Below, piece by piece: positions 38,380-50,589 of a DNA stretch of 64,000 nucleotides. The stretch comes from Burhinus oedicnemus (taxonomy: Eukaryota; Chordata; Aves; Charadriiformes; Burhinidae), in NCBI GenBank assembly GCA_008921705.1, contig VFFE01007601.1, positions 2,230,441 to 2,294,440 of the forward strand. Direction: 5' to 3'. The notes under the pieces are model-generated. The model ran no database searches. It had not been told where the DNA came from and worked only from the letters and a program-made list of their open reading frames with translations. A program made the position numbers and the translations under genes. Within the stretch, counting starts at the first letter, position 1. Every line of letters starts with the position of its first letter.

Positions 38380-40630
38380 CTCGTGTCTGGGCACAACGGA
38401 GTTGATATTGCTCCTTATTCTAGTAGTATGTATTTCACTACAGATGCGTAGCTTTTTCCAGGTTGCCCTGGTTCTGTTTGGGTGGCTCAGCAGAAAATAA
38501 GTGAAAGCTGGAGCACTGTCTCCTTAGATCCATCTTGAATGTTAATGCAGGAAGAGTTTTGTTGTTCCCTCATTCAAAGTTGTGCTTCCACCCGGGGTTG
38601 TCGCAAATGCAAGTCCTATCGTGATTTCATTATGCAGAGTCCTAGCGTCAGGCCAAAGCTAAACTCTCTGAGGTAAAGCTTGTCTGAAAGAACAGCTTCC
38701 TATCCAACAAGTGTGGCTTCATCACTATGATATGTTTTGCAGGAAGGTGTCAACTCTTATGATGTTTTCAAAGATAATGAGTTGAAATGAATAATTGTGA
38801 CAGTATAATTTTATTTTAGTGATGCTGAAACATTTTTTACAGTAAGACAAAATTTTTCTTACCTTCAAAGAGAAAAAGGTTTGCTATGTCACTGGCATTT
38901 CAATTAATTTTACTTAGACTCTTAGGTCATATTAACAACTGTTAATACTATGCTGATTGTTTTACATGTAATACTTAACAGACCTATGTTTGGTATCATT
39001 CAGATAAAATATCTTCATGGTGCTCATTAATTTTTTAAAACTAATTTCCTTTCTGTGAGAAATATCTGCTTTTGGTTCCAGAACAGAAAATAATCACAAC
39101 ACCAGGATTTCCCAAAGGATGGGAATTCTGGTCCATCACTATCATCACTATCATCACATGAGGAACCCTCGTTCATGACTAGGACATGTGGAGTTGTTCC
39201 AAGTGCAGTACAGGCTCCAAAAGTCCCAAACCCCCAGAAGCTCCAAAAGCCCCAGGAGCTTGCAATCAAAGTAGAAGGCAAGGGTCAACAGATGGACAGA
39301 GACAGATGGAGAACTGCAAAGAAACCGGGAGACACAACAGGTCAGCCTGATGGCAGCCGTCTCAATGGTTTCCTCTTCAGCTCAAACTCAGATCTTGCAG
39401 ACCTGTCTTCCTTATTTTGTCTTTAACACTTTCATGTCTGGCCATGACCAAAGAAGCTCTCATCTGACCATTTTGAAAGAACTGTGCACCTTATGCCCAG
39501 GCCTTCCAACAGTTCTGGATAGGATTTTGATTCACCTTTGCCTTCGCATCTGTGAGGTCAAAAGCTGTTGATAAGAGATAGGAGGCCCCACGTGCAATGT
39601 TCCCCTCTCACATGGCTTTTCTATGAGCTGTGAGAGGTTAATTCAGAAAATGTATTACATACGTACAGTAATTAGTAGTAGCTGTTTGAAAAATGCAAGA
39701 ACAATGTACATTTTCTTAAAGTGGAAAATTTGAACTAAAGATCTGTGTTTTATATAGATGTGTCATGTGTGGCTGGCTAGCATCTAACCCATGACCAAAA
39801 GTTATGGGCTTTCAGAGAAGATTGAGGATGTAGCATTGGTCAATACCATTAAACACTTTCATTTTCCTGTGACAAATTACCACGGGGAGCTGGAGATTGT
39901 GTTGCCTTACAAGACACAAAGGTAATTTTTATGCTTGTAAACTTCTTTCCCTAGAAGGGATTATTATCAACATTATTTGGCCAACAGTGAACAAAAAAGC
40001 TTATGATGGAAGAAAACAAAAATGTGCTTTACAATTGTGAAAGGCTCTGTGGAGAGCAACAGGGTTGATGCTGGCAGCACTGCTGACAGCATCGGACACT
40101 TGAACAGCAGGAAAATGTGAACTTTCTTACTATGTAGGTGAGCCATGTCAAAAACCAGTATAGACGCTGAGAATCAGAGGATATTCACTGGTGTTGTGTG
40201 TTTCTGGTTTGATGGCATTTCAAATGACCTTTCTGTAGGTAACAGTAGATTTCTTTCCTGAAACACTGTTCTACAGGAACAGATCCACGCGTCTTAGCTG
40301 ATACTTCATTCCAAGCTGGGATCTTCTGAAGGGTGTCCTATGGAAATGAGAGATGAAAACTCTGAATTTCACTGGGGTTTGCTTTGCTTCTGTGTGCAAG
40401 TTTCACTTACAAGCTGACTTAAGGCTGAGGAAGTGGCGACACCAGACTGGATGTATTTCTTCACTATCTCTTAAGCTTTGGCCTAACGTGACTTCAGAGA
40501 GAGCTCTATGTATGTGAAGGTTTGAGTGTCATAATCCAAACAAAATACACCATGGTAAAGTCAGTTCTGGGGTTAACCATGTTACCCAGTTAACCACGGG
40601 TATAGTCTATTGTATAAAGAAACAAAGAGA
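38380..40630. other. Unique sequence, no gene recognised
   Basis: A small imperfect tandem of ATCACT units lies at 39133-39156. An adjacent stretch repeats AAAAGTCCC/AAAAGCCCC-like words (39190-39255). No exon, RNA gene or transposon end is recognised. Confidence 0.5.
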
Positions 40631-40639
40631 AATGCATCC

Positions 40640-40790
40640 ATCCACAAACTGGAACTGCTGCTGCTATTTTATTAAACAGCTGCATTCCGAATGCCAGCAG
40701 AAGCTGCTGTTTGAGTGTTTTATTGGGATTAAATGTTAAGAATAAATTAAAGATTGCTTCATTTTAAATCTACTACAGGAACTTGGCAGG
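40640..40790. promoter_or_regulatory. Candidate conserved non-coding element
   Basis: The block contains an E-box CAGCTG (40678-40683) immediately followed by GCATTCC (40682-40688, a TEAD-type site read on the other strand). AT-rich words GGGATTAAATGTTAAG and AATAAATTAAAGATTGC follow. Close packing of such motifs in unique sequence is enhancer-like. It is inference from motifs only. Confidence 0.3.
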
Positions 40791-40979
40791 TTGAAAAAAA
40801 TCAATTCGTTGCCAGAGATTTTTGTTAAGTCAGTTATGATGAGAAGATGAGGACTTCTGCATCTTTAGATCAACAAAAGGAATAAATTATCGAAATAGCT
40901 GGAGTTTAGAGTGCTTAGCCCTTGCAACAGTTTTTAGTGGGGCAGTAATATGTGGCTGTCAGCTGACTTGAAAGTGCAT

Positions 40980-41160
40980 TTTCACCAAGAAACCCGAAGA
41001 GCAGTTGAAGCTAATCTTGGCAATAAGGATTTAGACTTTTTTATTGTACATTGGTGCTTGGCTTGCATACCATATCACTCGATCAGGAAAAGCTAGATGA
41101 GCTATGTAATTACATGCAAATGTTCCTCAGGATTGACGTTTCATTCTGTCAGCCTGAAAA
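40980..41160. promoter_or_regulatory. Candidate conserved non-coding element with octamer site
   Basis: A perfect POU octamer ATGCAAAT (41114-41121) lies two bases after a homeodomain TAATTA core (41107-41112). Both sit within the unique words CATATCACTCGATCAGG and CAGGATTGACG. Such octamer-homeodomain pairs are common in neural developmental enhancers. No conservation test was possible. Confidence 0.35.
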
Positions 41161-41453
41161 AAAAAGATATGTCTTGTTCTTCAGATGCGTTCATTAGAGA
41201 AATAGCAACTTCTTATTTTTTTAAGGGTTTGTTTTAGGGAACTCTGTCCTCTGAAAACCAAAATCAGCCCTGGAGATTTGCACATTTTCTTTGAATGAGT
41301 GCCTCCTCCAAAGAGCGTGTACATGCCAGCATTTGAAAACAATTATCAGAGACATTTTAAGAGGAAATCGGGGACATGTTGTGGGAAGGGAGGGAGATAT
41401 TTCTCATTCCTCTTTACTTCTTGGGTTATGTTGCGCAGACGGATCTCACATAG

Positions 41454-41583
41454 AATAAAATTCACCCCTATGCAGAAAGTCAGCACAAGGCAAATAGGTT
41501 TCGCTCAAGCCTGAGGGCTTAGATGAGAATTAAGTGGTGAGCAGCTCCAATGTCAGCCCTCAGCACAAGTGTGAATTTTATTA
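41454..41583. repeat. Inverted-repeat transposon fossil (two arms)
   Basis: The left arm AATAAAATTCACCCCTATGC, continuing AGAAAGTCAGC, is the imperfect reverse complement of the right arm GTCAGCCCTCAGCACAAGTG, continuing TGAATTTTATT. A unique centre of about 68 bases separates them. The arm sequence resembles the old amniote palindrome with 'ttcacccctgtgcagaggg' ends. It is a non-autonomous, immobile relic. Confidence 0.6.
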
Positions 41584-42276
41584 ATCGAAGATGTTTCATT
41601 GTTGTCAACCAGCACAATCACACTAATGCATCCAACACAACACTCAGACCTGTCTGATGGCATACGAGTTTCGAGATCCAGGAGCGCTAGATGGGAACAT
41701 CTGATTGTCCCTTGTTATAAAGATAAAGGCTAGTTTTGGAGAAGATTCAGATTTGGGATTTTCTATAGTTGGGGTTACTCAAGTTGAAGTCGTGATTTGA
41801 GCTTTTGATTGCACTGTATTAAAAGCTACTTTAGTTCCTGCTCGTCATAGGAGGTGTTCCTGCTCTCAGCCACATTTTTTGTTGTTTTTCAGTCAAAACA
41901 GACTCTTCTCAGTCAAAACATATTCTCTACAGATGTAAGAGGAGTTAATGGAGTTTTTCTTCTTTGTATTAAAGGATTATTTATAGAGGTTCATACTCTA
42001 TTTCACTGTTTTATAAGGAAAAAATTGGGGGTTTCAGTTTTCTTTATTTCTTTCACCCTTCTTATTTGTTGCAGACACAAAAGCATGGAGACATTGGTAC
42101 CAGAATATGGCTAAATATAATAATAAATCCATTTACAACTAATACCTGTTGCAGCAAAGGTTACTAGCTCAAACTAACTAGTAAGACTTCTTCAAATCTG
42201 TTTTTTTAGTGAGCAATAGTAGACTGTGGTAAACTCTAAAGTTGAAGGTGGTGTTAAAGACTTTCTGTGTCTTTAG

Positions 42277-42487
42277 ATTTACTGAGAAACTCCGTAAGGC
42301 AGAAGTGCGAGCATCAGCTCTTCTCCGGGAGAAGCTAAAGGGAATTAGATCAACTACAGAAGTTGTAGTGCCAAGCCCCATCGGCATGCCAGGACTCAGC
42401 CTTTCAGCTTGCAGCCATCTCGGTCAGACACTTTCCAAGCCATCAGCTGCACTGGAGCCTGTTGATGCTGCAACCTTTGTAATTTAA
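42277..42487 (+). other. Candidate 3'-terminal coding exon (unassigned)
   Basis: A T-rich acceptor ending TGTGTCTTTAG (AG at 42275-42276) opens a 70-codon frame that ends at a TAA (42485-42487). The first part, FTEKLRKAEVRASALLREKL, is a charged amphipathic helix or coiled-coil-like stretch unlike the low-complexity frames elsewhere in the window. The second part is Ser/Pro-rich, and the product would end DAATFVI, which has the form of a class II PDZ ligand. I cannot name a gene with this tail, no poly(A) signal follows closely, and no matching upstream exon was identified. Another explanation is a chance open frame. The splice signal and composition are seen; coding status is inference. Confidence 0.22.
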
Positions 42488-43224
42488 GTGCTCACAACCA
42501 GCCCCTTTGGGATCCAGATGTGACAAGGGAAAAATTCACGCAACAGCCTTGCAAATCTGCCATGTGGGACAGAAACCTTCCAGACCTTGGACCTGACAGT
42601 CAGCCCCATCCCTGCCAGCTCTGCAGCCCCAGGATGCAAAAGTTCCCACCCAGCAAGTGAAAGCCTTGCCTGGGACCAGGAGCCTGAGCCGTGCAAGTGC
42701 AGCAAGTAATGCCACCATGTCCCTGCCAGGACCACCTGGTCACCAGTGCCACCAGCATCACACAACAGAGGCAGGGCATGAATGAATGGGAGAGCAAGGC
42801 AGGAGCAGAATCTTCATAGCTAGAACCCATGGCCACCATCGGTGGGGAAGCCCTGTCAGTATTAACAGTGGTGAGAGACTTTTGCCACTTGAGGTAAGTC
42901 CTAAAAAGCAGATAAAATTCATGGATAAGAAAGGTTCAGAAGGAATTGCATCCCCCCCAAGCAACTTGGTCCAATGTAGAGGCAACCAGCCATGTGGGGA
43001 AACATGGGCTTGTGAGCACTTTGATCTGGTCCCATCATGCTGATACACACTCTTTCAGCTGTCCCAGGCTGGGCTGGCTGGGCCAAACGTAGACCAGATA
43101 ACGGTATTTTAAAACTATCTCCATTAGCTTCAGGAATAATAGCATGTGAATGAAGAAATCAGTTTCCCGTGGTGAAGCAAAGAGTTTTTCTGGGAAGTCA
43201 GGGTGAGGAGGAAATAACCTCAAT

Positions 43225-43420
43225 GAACCAATTGATCAGGCCTAAGATAACAAGCATTTCAGTCTAGAGCACTTCCATTTGCTTTGTTAATTTGTCCTCA
43301 TATCCAATAACAAAATGGATAATTCAGCAATGAGTCATTATTAGGCATAACAAAGCCAAAAATGTATTTGCAGGCAATTTTTAGGCAGTTAACAGTCATT
43401 TGGAGTACTGTTCTCCCAGC
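43225..43420. promoter_or_regulatory. Candidate conserved non-coding element
   Basis: A repeat-free AT-rich block with words CCATTTGCTTTGTTAATTTG, AATGAGTCATTATTAGGC (TGAGTCA is an AP-1-type site) and TGTATTTGCAGGCAATTTTT. There is no open frame. Support is by texture only. Confidence 0.25.
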
Positions 43421-43462
43421 AGATGCTCTCTCTATTTGTGTAATTTGTGGAAGTCCCAGTAG

Positions 43463-43475
43463 AAAAAAAAAAAAA
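43463..43475 (+). repeat. Poly(A) run, 13 bases
   Basis: A homopolymer run with no associated retrocopy visible. Confidence 0.85.
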
Positions 43476-43699
43476 TTAGAAGTATTTATGAGGCCAAATC
43501 CTCTGTAGGAAGACTATTAGCATTGTTCCTTTTTTCTATTGGCTTTTCCAGGTATATATGCTGCTTTTAAGACTGAACTTGCTAAAAGGCTGAACTATGT
43601 ACCTTTAAGATAAACCACAGGGAATTAGTATCTAATCAAGCAATGGATTGTCCGAGCGCTGTTTGTCCAAGTGTTACACAGACAACACGTAACCTCTCG

Positions 43700-46600
43700 A
43701 GACATTTTTTTTTTTCCCTTTAAAGATTGTGATTTCTTTCAGCAGTCAAGTCCAAACATTTCATATGATCAAATTAAGAAAATGTGAGATTTTGTGCAAC
43801 AGGGTGGAATAAAGAAGAATTGTTACACAGACAAATTGTTTTAAAGCTTTCTAGGGACTACACAATAGCTCTGGGATCCCTTGGGTAAAAATGAAATAGC
43901 TACACCTTAGGAATATAATGGAAAGATATTATCAACTGTGGTTTACAGGGGACAGAAAGAGGATCCAGCCAGACTTCCCACAGAATATGTGAATAATCTA
44001 TGAGAAAGACTGAGCCCATTAAGAGTAACTACACAGTATATGCTAAACCTTGATAGATGTTATACCCTATTGGAAGTCATCTACTTTTCTTTCTGGATAG
44101 CCTTTTAATTTATGCTTTAATATAATCTTTTAAAAATAATTCTGACTGTACTGGCACTTCTGACACACAGACCATCATTTCAAATCCTTTTATCAGCACA
44201 TGTATCATTTTGTCTCACACTAGTAATAGGATGGGAGTCAAGGAATATCTATAATTTCACCTCATGCCTCTTAGCAATAATGGAGTTACGTGTTGCAATG
44301 AAATACTGTATAACTTGCTATTCATCAAATGAGGCTGGGGTACTGAAGAAATTTGCTCAATGACTGTTTCATGCAAAGAACATAAACAGTCTTGGGATCA
44401 AGGCAAGGGCTCCCATAGCTCACCGAGCTCCCAAACCCGTAGGCTGCAGTCCTGTCCCCTCTGGTATTTTCCTTCTGCTCCCATGAGCAGTGAATCTCTG
44501 CTGTGTGGCTGGGGTTGGAGCACTCCCCTGCAGAGGGAACACACGTTCGCTGTGCTGCAGGGTGAAGAGGAAACCCAGCGAGGGTGTCCCAGGTCTTGGC
44601 CAGGCTCTTCATTGCTTGTTGTGGCTGCAGATTATGGTGGGAGGTGGCATCGCAGCTATCCCTGCTGCAATGAGCTGTGCTCAGTCTTCCATGAGTGCCT
44701 CCAAGGAAGACATCTGCAGCAATGGGTGCTGTGAGTGGGACATGTAGGATGGGGATGTCAGACTTACCCCGTTCCCCTTGTTTTCCCTGTTAAATCAACG
44801 CACAATGGTGCTGGCTAAAGCGCTTCTTGGCTCAGTGTGTTGGCAGTGCTGAAGCACTTTCCCACAGTCCTACGTCTCTTCAGGCACTGGACAGGGCTTA
44901 AAGTGCACAAGAGAGGATTTGACCCAAGGACCTCTCCTGGATTTAATATTAATTTAGCTGAACTGTTTTGTCTGTGTGTTTTTATTGCTACTTTCTGGCA
45001 GTACAGACTACAGAAGCTAAGGACTCCTGTGGCTTATGTTCTCCCAAACACATAGTCATCCTCCTTTCCTCTTTTTTCTGCACTCCTTTGAATTTGTATC
45101 TGCTCTTCTGTACCAGCCCTTCCCCATCCAAACTCCCAGAACTCCCTACCCACCTTTCCCCTGCTCCAGCCCAGTGCTGCAGATCCCCTCCTGCTCTTTG
45201 ATTTTCCAGTACTCCACATTAATTCCAACTCTCACCATTTCCTAGGACAGGGCAAATGTGGCCACAGAGCCCAGGTGGGGAGATGCTTCTTTATTCTGTG
45301 GGACAGTATCTGCATGACCTGGTCAGGATGGGAGGACTGAGGTGAGGAGGAAACCAAGTGGTGCGGTGGAGTTGTTGAGGTACAAACTTCAGCATCTAAC
45401 GAGTCTCCATGTGAACTTGTGCAAGCTGTAACATTTCAAAGATCCACAGCAGTCAAATTTGAGGGAGTTTCCATCTGCAGTGAAAAAAAGTAAACTTACC
45501 TAGCTTTCACCAGTAAGAAAAGGCACAGGGTTATGAGTTCATAACCCCACCTGAGTGTATCTGTTCCTGGGGACGACCCAGCACAGCCTCCTGGAGGAAA
45601 AGTATGCAGCAATCCATTTACTGCAAAGGAAAAAACAATGTATTTCCATTCAGGGAAATGGCTAGGTCATATTGGTTGACCCTTTACACAAAAAAAATAG
45701 TCACGAAGTGGGCATTTGTTGAACATAATCCACCCAAACCAGCTACATTTTGGGGAATCTGAAACTTACCAAAATCTGGGGTTTACAGTGAGAAGCTCAG
45801 CAAAATTCAGCTATTGGCTATATCAACTGTACCAGCAACATTGTATCTCAGTTCTCACGGATTTCATTAGAAGACTTTACTCTAGAAAATCTTAAATCCA
45901 GTTGATCAGACTTAACTAAAAAAAAAAAAACAACAAAAAAAGCAGCGATAAAATCAGATCCGTGCAAGGTATTGAATATTCTCAGTAGGAATGAAAAGCC
46001 AGGGGCTTGTGGCCAGCGCCAGGATTTGGTCTTTTTCAATAATCAGAGTTTGATCAAAGCTGCCTTTCTAAACTGGTGCTTAAGATGGAGCCTTTGCCCC
46101 ATGGTGATGCTGAGGTATCTGCGAGGAAATATATTGGTCATGTAATCTTAGCTTGTTCTCATTTCCAACTGACAAAATGTATTGAAAGACACTAAAAATA
46201 TGTGGCACGGTTTCTTAAGACCTTGTTTCTTGGAGCTGATTGCTGTAGTTTCTGCAGGCCTATTAAACAGCTATGAATGAAGTCTAAGGGTTTCTTACTT
46301 AATCAAATGTAGGGCACGTGATGGTCTGCAGAAATATGCTGGTGGTGGCTAGGTGGGAAACAACGATTTATTGCTTTCAAAACCGATCCATGAAGCCCAC
46401 CAGATGTGAACGTTAGGGCAGAAACCTGCACCAGGGAATACAACATGATGCATTGCAAAAAGAAGTCTCTGTTGAAGTCAGTTGATGGACAGCGTGCTCT
46501 GGAGCTATGCGCAAGCTTTAAAACAGGTGCCAGTAAAAAGAAAGGAAAAGCCAGAATCCAGCTGACAAAGGCAACAGCAATTGGGCAACGAGACTACTGG

Positions 46601-46940
46601 TAACCTACAGGAAGAAAGGCAAAGGGCAGTAGAAAAATATTGATTTATTAGTGTGAAGTGGAAAGTACACAGGCCAGGTCAGGACCACTTGCTTTCCCAA
46701 GGAAGTTTTAATTCGATTAGTCAATTATTTGCAGTGGGAGTAAATGTTTTAAGGCAGTGGATGAAAATGCAGAGCCAGTGGTTTCTGATTTTTAACAGTG
46801 CTTGCTTGCTAAGCATTCATTTTTTACTTTGATTTCATGGTACTTGGATAAGAGAGAGTGTGGGTAGCCTTTCAGATTTGAGGAAAAAACCAAATAAATC
46901 GTGCTTCCTCTTGTTAGGACAAAATTTGTCAAAGCCATGT
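43700..46940. other. Unique sequence, no gene recognised
   Basis: GC-richer stretches at 44380-44740 and 45060-45240 carry overlapping short frames without known domains. An A-rich run lies at 45918-45942. Nothing is recognisable as an exon, RNA gene or transposon. Confidence 0.5.
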
Positions 46941-46954
46941 GTAACGCACACCCC

Positions 46955-47330
46955 TTTGGAGCAGGGAGATGCTTGGCAGAAGGAAGGCATCACTGAGGAA
47001 TAGTTTCCTGCTGACAGAAACTAGTATCTCCCAGTCAAGTAAGGCCTAAACCAATCAAAAAGTGTGAACCACAGATACCAGTGTATAATTCCAATCTTTG
47101 TACAGTAATAAGATTTCATGATTACTGCTTTGAAGGCTGCACTCTGGTCAAGCAAGATAAGTACTGGCAATTTCCCTGAGCCTGAATTCAGTAAGATATC
47201 ACATGTCACTTTCAACGATGCTCTCTGTGTGCTGTGTCGAGATCAAAACCTGGACTAGAGTGTATCACACAGATCACACCGCTTGTTAGGTGATGGTGCA
47301 GTTAGGATGGCACAGTCTATTTCAATATCA
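46955..47330 (-). mobile_element. LINE-2 (L2) reverse transcriptase fossil
   Basis: The minus strand encodes a recognisable piece of an L2-type reverse transcriptase. Read from 47300 downward it gives QSGFR-like residues (with one stop), then SRHSTQRASLKVTCDILL, then LPVLILLDQSAAFKAV, then DWFRPYLTGRY. These match the L2 order: 'QSGFR..HSTETALL.V.NDLL', the catalytic motif A 'LVLLDLSAAFDTVDH', then 'WF.SYLTGR'. The first motif A aspartate (in LLD) is kept, but the usual AFD is AFK. After GRY the frame hits a stop, and a GNYSS-like piece follows. The copy is a short internal fragment lacking both ends, so it is immobile. L2 remnants are sparse in bird genomes, and this frame is unusually well preserved for its age. 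Identity is confident; ends are approximate. Confidence 0.88.
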
Positions 47331-47436
47331 GGAATATTCAGGCCTTGGACTTTTGTGGGTCTGCAGCTATAATTGCAATGACGTTTTGAAGAAGTTGCAA
47401 AGACCAGATTTTTGCTTGCTGTAAATTGTCACGGGG

Positions 47437-47450
47437 AGGGAGGGGGGATG
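47437..47450 (+). repeat. G-rich run
   Basis: G tracts of four, three and six separated by single A bases. This could support a compact quadruplex if the last tract splits. It is small and possibly insignificant. Confidence 0.5.
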
Positions 47451-47864
47451 AGGATTCATTCTACTTATATACGGCAGAAATGTTTAAGGTGCAAGAGGGA
47501 ACTGTCTTTGCAATATCAGTAAACAAATAGGTCAAGCCCGCGTGGCCTCTACCCTGTGCTCAGTGTCCCGAATGATGCTTGAGTGCCACCGAGGTTGAGG
47601 ACCATCTCCTTGTCATATTTTCAATGGGGACATGGCATATAGTTGGATTTGGTATCAGACGAGCCTGAGTGCTCGAAGAACAAAGTTGTGTTTGAATGGC
47701 AACATGGGAGTAAGCATTTCAACAATGATCTGCTTACTCAATTCGGTGTTAAATCTCTGGGACATGACAGAAATCAGCCAGTGTTAACAAGCCTATTACC
47801 AGCAATGAGTTTAAAGACATCCTACTATTAAAGAGGAGTGTCTTACAGTTAAAACTCTGTAGAA

Positions 47865-47965
47865 GTGTGCTCAGTTCCAGACTTTGCCACAGCCTTTCAA
47901 GTAAAATGAGACAAGTTACTTCAACTCTTTGTGTTGCTTAGGTAAAACTGCGGTCTTACATCTTC
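47865..47965 (+). repeat. MIR-like SINE relic
   Basis: The plus strand has ACTTTGCCACAGCCTTTCAA, then GAGACAAGTTACTTCAACTC and TTTGTGTTGCTTAGGTAAAA. These align in order with the MIR core (cttgccac; gggcaagttacttaacctct; ctcagtttcc..gtaaaa). It lies 500 bases from the L2 fossil; MIR SINEs were mobilised by L2 machinery. Confidence 0.5.
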
Positions 47966-48579
47966 CATTGTTTCTTGTTTTGAAGGAAGGGGAGCAGAAG
48001 CTTCTCTTATAACACTGAGAAAAAGGGAATGATCTGGGCTGAGATTGCCAGTTGTTGCCACGATATAAATAATAAGCACTTAAGCCTTACAAAAATGTTA
48101 TTGACTTCAGTTGCAATAAATTAGCACATTATTGAAACATTAGGAAGGTTTTTCTTTGCACTACAGTGATTAAAGCAGATAAATAAGAAGCCGGACAATT
48201 TTTTGTGTGTGGTTACTGTGTCTTAGGGCTGCCTCTAATAGCCCCAGTGATCTTTCCATCGTTGTTAATGGGTATTTAATTGGGATTTATTTCCATGGAA
48301 TTTTTGTACCTTCAGATCATTACAGCACCAAGGGAATTTTATAGCCATGGGGATCAACATGGTCTCTCTAGAGGTTCTGTTTGATGAATGAAGTTGGAAA
48401 GAGTTGACATATAGTTAGAGACCATTACCATTTAGAAACACAGGAGTGAGAGGAATCCTTTTTAAAAGGACCCTCTTTGTCCTATGCTGTCTGCCAGTCA
48501 TCTCTTAAAAAACAGTGTAAGGAGGGCATACAATATTTTCTTCTGTTTTTAATTGATCTTTCCTCAAAATCCTATATGC

Positions 48580-48593
48580 TTTTTTTTTTTTTT
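48580..48593 (+). repeat. Poly(T) run before a splice-acceptor-like CCAG
   Basis: A 14-base T run is followed by CCAG, which has the form of a strong 3' splice site. Downstream sequence has no obvious open frame or donor, so I do not call an exon. Confidence 0.6.
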
Positions 48594-48767
48594 CCAGAGC
48601 AGTGAAACTGAATGGAACCACCCATCTCTGGAGGAGACAGCTATTGCGTTTTGTCCCTGTCTTTCCCCAGTTTATAAGAGAAAACATTGATCACAGATAG
48701 AGAAGAAGAATAGCCAGGAAATGGCAGCACTGGCATATGACTCAAAAGAGGTGAAAGCAATTCTTCT

Positions 48768-48840
48768 CTGCCACAGGCTTCCTGTATGACCTTGGCAAGT
48801 TACCTGTTTCTCAATACAGAAGAAAAAAACTGGGCTTTTT
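48768..48840 (+). repeat. MIR-like SINE relic
   Basis: The plus strand reads GGCTTCCTGTATGACCTTGG followed by CAAGTTACCTGTTTCTCAAT. This closely follows the MIR core 'gctgtgtgaccttgggcaagttacttaacctctc'. It is the clearest of the MIR-like pieces in the window. Confidence 0.6.
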
Positions 48841-49392
48841 CTGCTAAGTGGAAGATCAAGTCAATATTTAAGACTCTGAATGAGCGATGTGTGCCATAAA
48901 ATAGCAAAGGCACAACAAATACAATTTATCTTGTCCTGTGGTTTCTGCAATAGAATTACCCAAAATACTTACTATGTTTCACCCAAATTAATCTGCGTGG
49001 ATGGGCTATTGCCACCTATATACAAGTTTGGTGTCTTTCATGTTTTAAAATATTTGAAATTAATAATGCAGCCTTTATGACAAATCTGTATCTTAATAAT
49101 GCCGTGTTTCCCCCCTCATTTAGCCTTCAGCTATCCCTTGTTAATAGCATTAAGCCAGCTTGGCTGGGTCAACTTCTTTTCTCTTGCTTCCTTCCTATCT
49201 TCAGAGGGCTTTCCATCTGCCTTCTCTAGTGGTTCCTGTCTTACTCATGTGTGCAGACTTGTGCATGTGCAAAGCCTACAGGAAGGATCTTGTCCTGAGC
49301 AGCCACTTTGAAGTATCCCCGTGCTCCTCAGTACAACTTTGCTTGATGTGTAGTTAAACATCAGCTTCCACTTGGCAACTGTTCTTATCTTC

Positions 49393-49409
49393 TTTTTTTT
49401 TTTTTTTTT
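49393..49409 (+). repeat. Poly(T) run, 17 bases
   Basis: A homopolymer run preceded by a pyrimidine-rich stretch. No retrocopy on the minus strand was recognised next to it. Confidence 0.9.
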
Positions 49410-50589
49410 GTTGGCCCTGTGGGTGAGCACTCAAGGTAGATTTCCATTTTTTTAATTGCTCCCAACCTGTACCACTCCCTGCAATTGAGCCTGAGGATAG
49501 GTATTCAAGGCAGCAATCTCCAGGCCTTTAAAATTACCTATTCTTAAAATTATTTTCATATTAACCCTGAAGTTCTCTGCACTGGGATTGTTGCATTTGA
49601 AAACCCACCACCTGGTGTGAATTTTGCTATGGCAGGATGGGCTCCAAAGTAACTGTCTTCGCTTACTTATGGTTTAGCTCTTAAAATGCTTGTGCATTGT
49701 TACAGGTCTGGAAATGAATACGGTCACTACAACCTCTTTTCTTACCCTTAGTGTCTACAGTATTTTCTTACTTTTCCCCTGCTTTTAGCAGAGATCCCAT
49801 CAGGTCTCTTCCTCTTCAGTGTATCCTCCACCAGGACCTAGTTTCTTTGTACTTCAAAAGCCACCATGCCTCTCCAAGCAAATTTAACCCCTGAAGCCTA
49901 TCTGTGCTTTTAATTCTTAAACCACCGTGACAGCAATCAAACCGATTTGGCATTTCCTCCTTAGGCACAAAGACTCAGTCCCACATGAATGCAGGGTGTG
50001 CTTTAGGCACACAGGGACACAGGCTGGGCAAGAAACCAGCTCTGTGTAGCACAAGAACCAGTTTTACCTGGAAACCTTTTCTTAAGGGGAAAAACAAATC
50101 CATAGTTTTGCAAAGGGCATGGGAGAGACACCAAGAGATTTGGCTCAGGGCACAAGGTGGCAGGAAACCTGGAAACTACCTTTTTCTTTCTCAGAGACTG
50201 CAGTGACGGCTACGTATAGGTTGCAATGGCAGGTATGCTAGATATAGATGTAATTTCACAGCCGGCTTTTAGAGCGTACCCATACCACAGCTAAGGCAGA
50301 CTAGAGAACCGCCTGCCTCAGTTACCTCTGTCTTCTCCTTCCTGTAGGAGCAATTTATCTGTAATTCCTCCGCGCAGCAGTGCCCACCCCATTGCGCCGT
50401 GCCCTCCCCAGATCACAGACTGGAGCATCTGAGATGCAGCACCCCCTGCACAGCTGGATCCCAGGCTGAGCGGGACCACGCAGTGGAAAGGGAGCCTTTT
50501 CTCAAAGTCTCCCAGCAGCCCTGACCTAAGGAGACAAGATAAAATAGGGGCTAGGCCACAGGTGGCTGAATTAAATCTGCAAGAAACAA

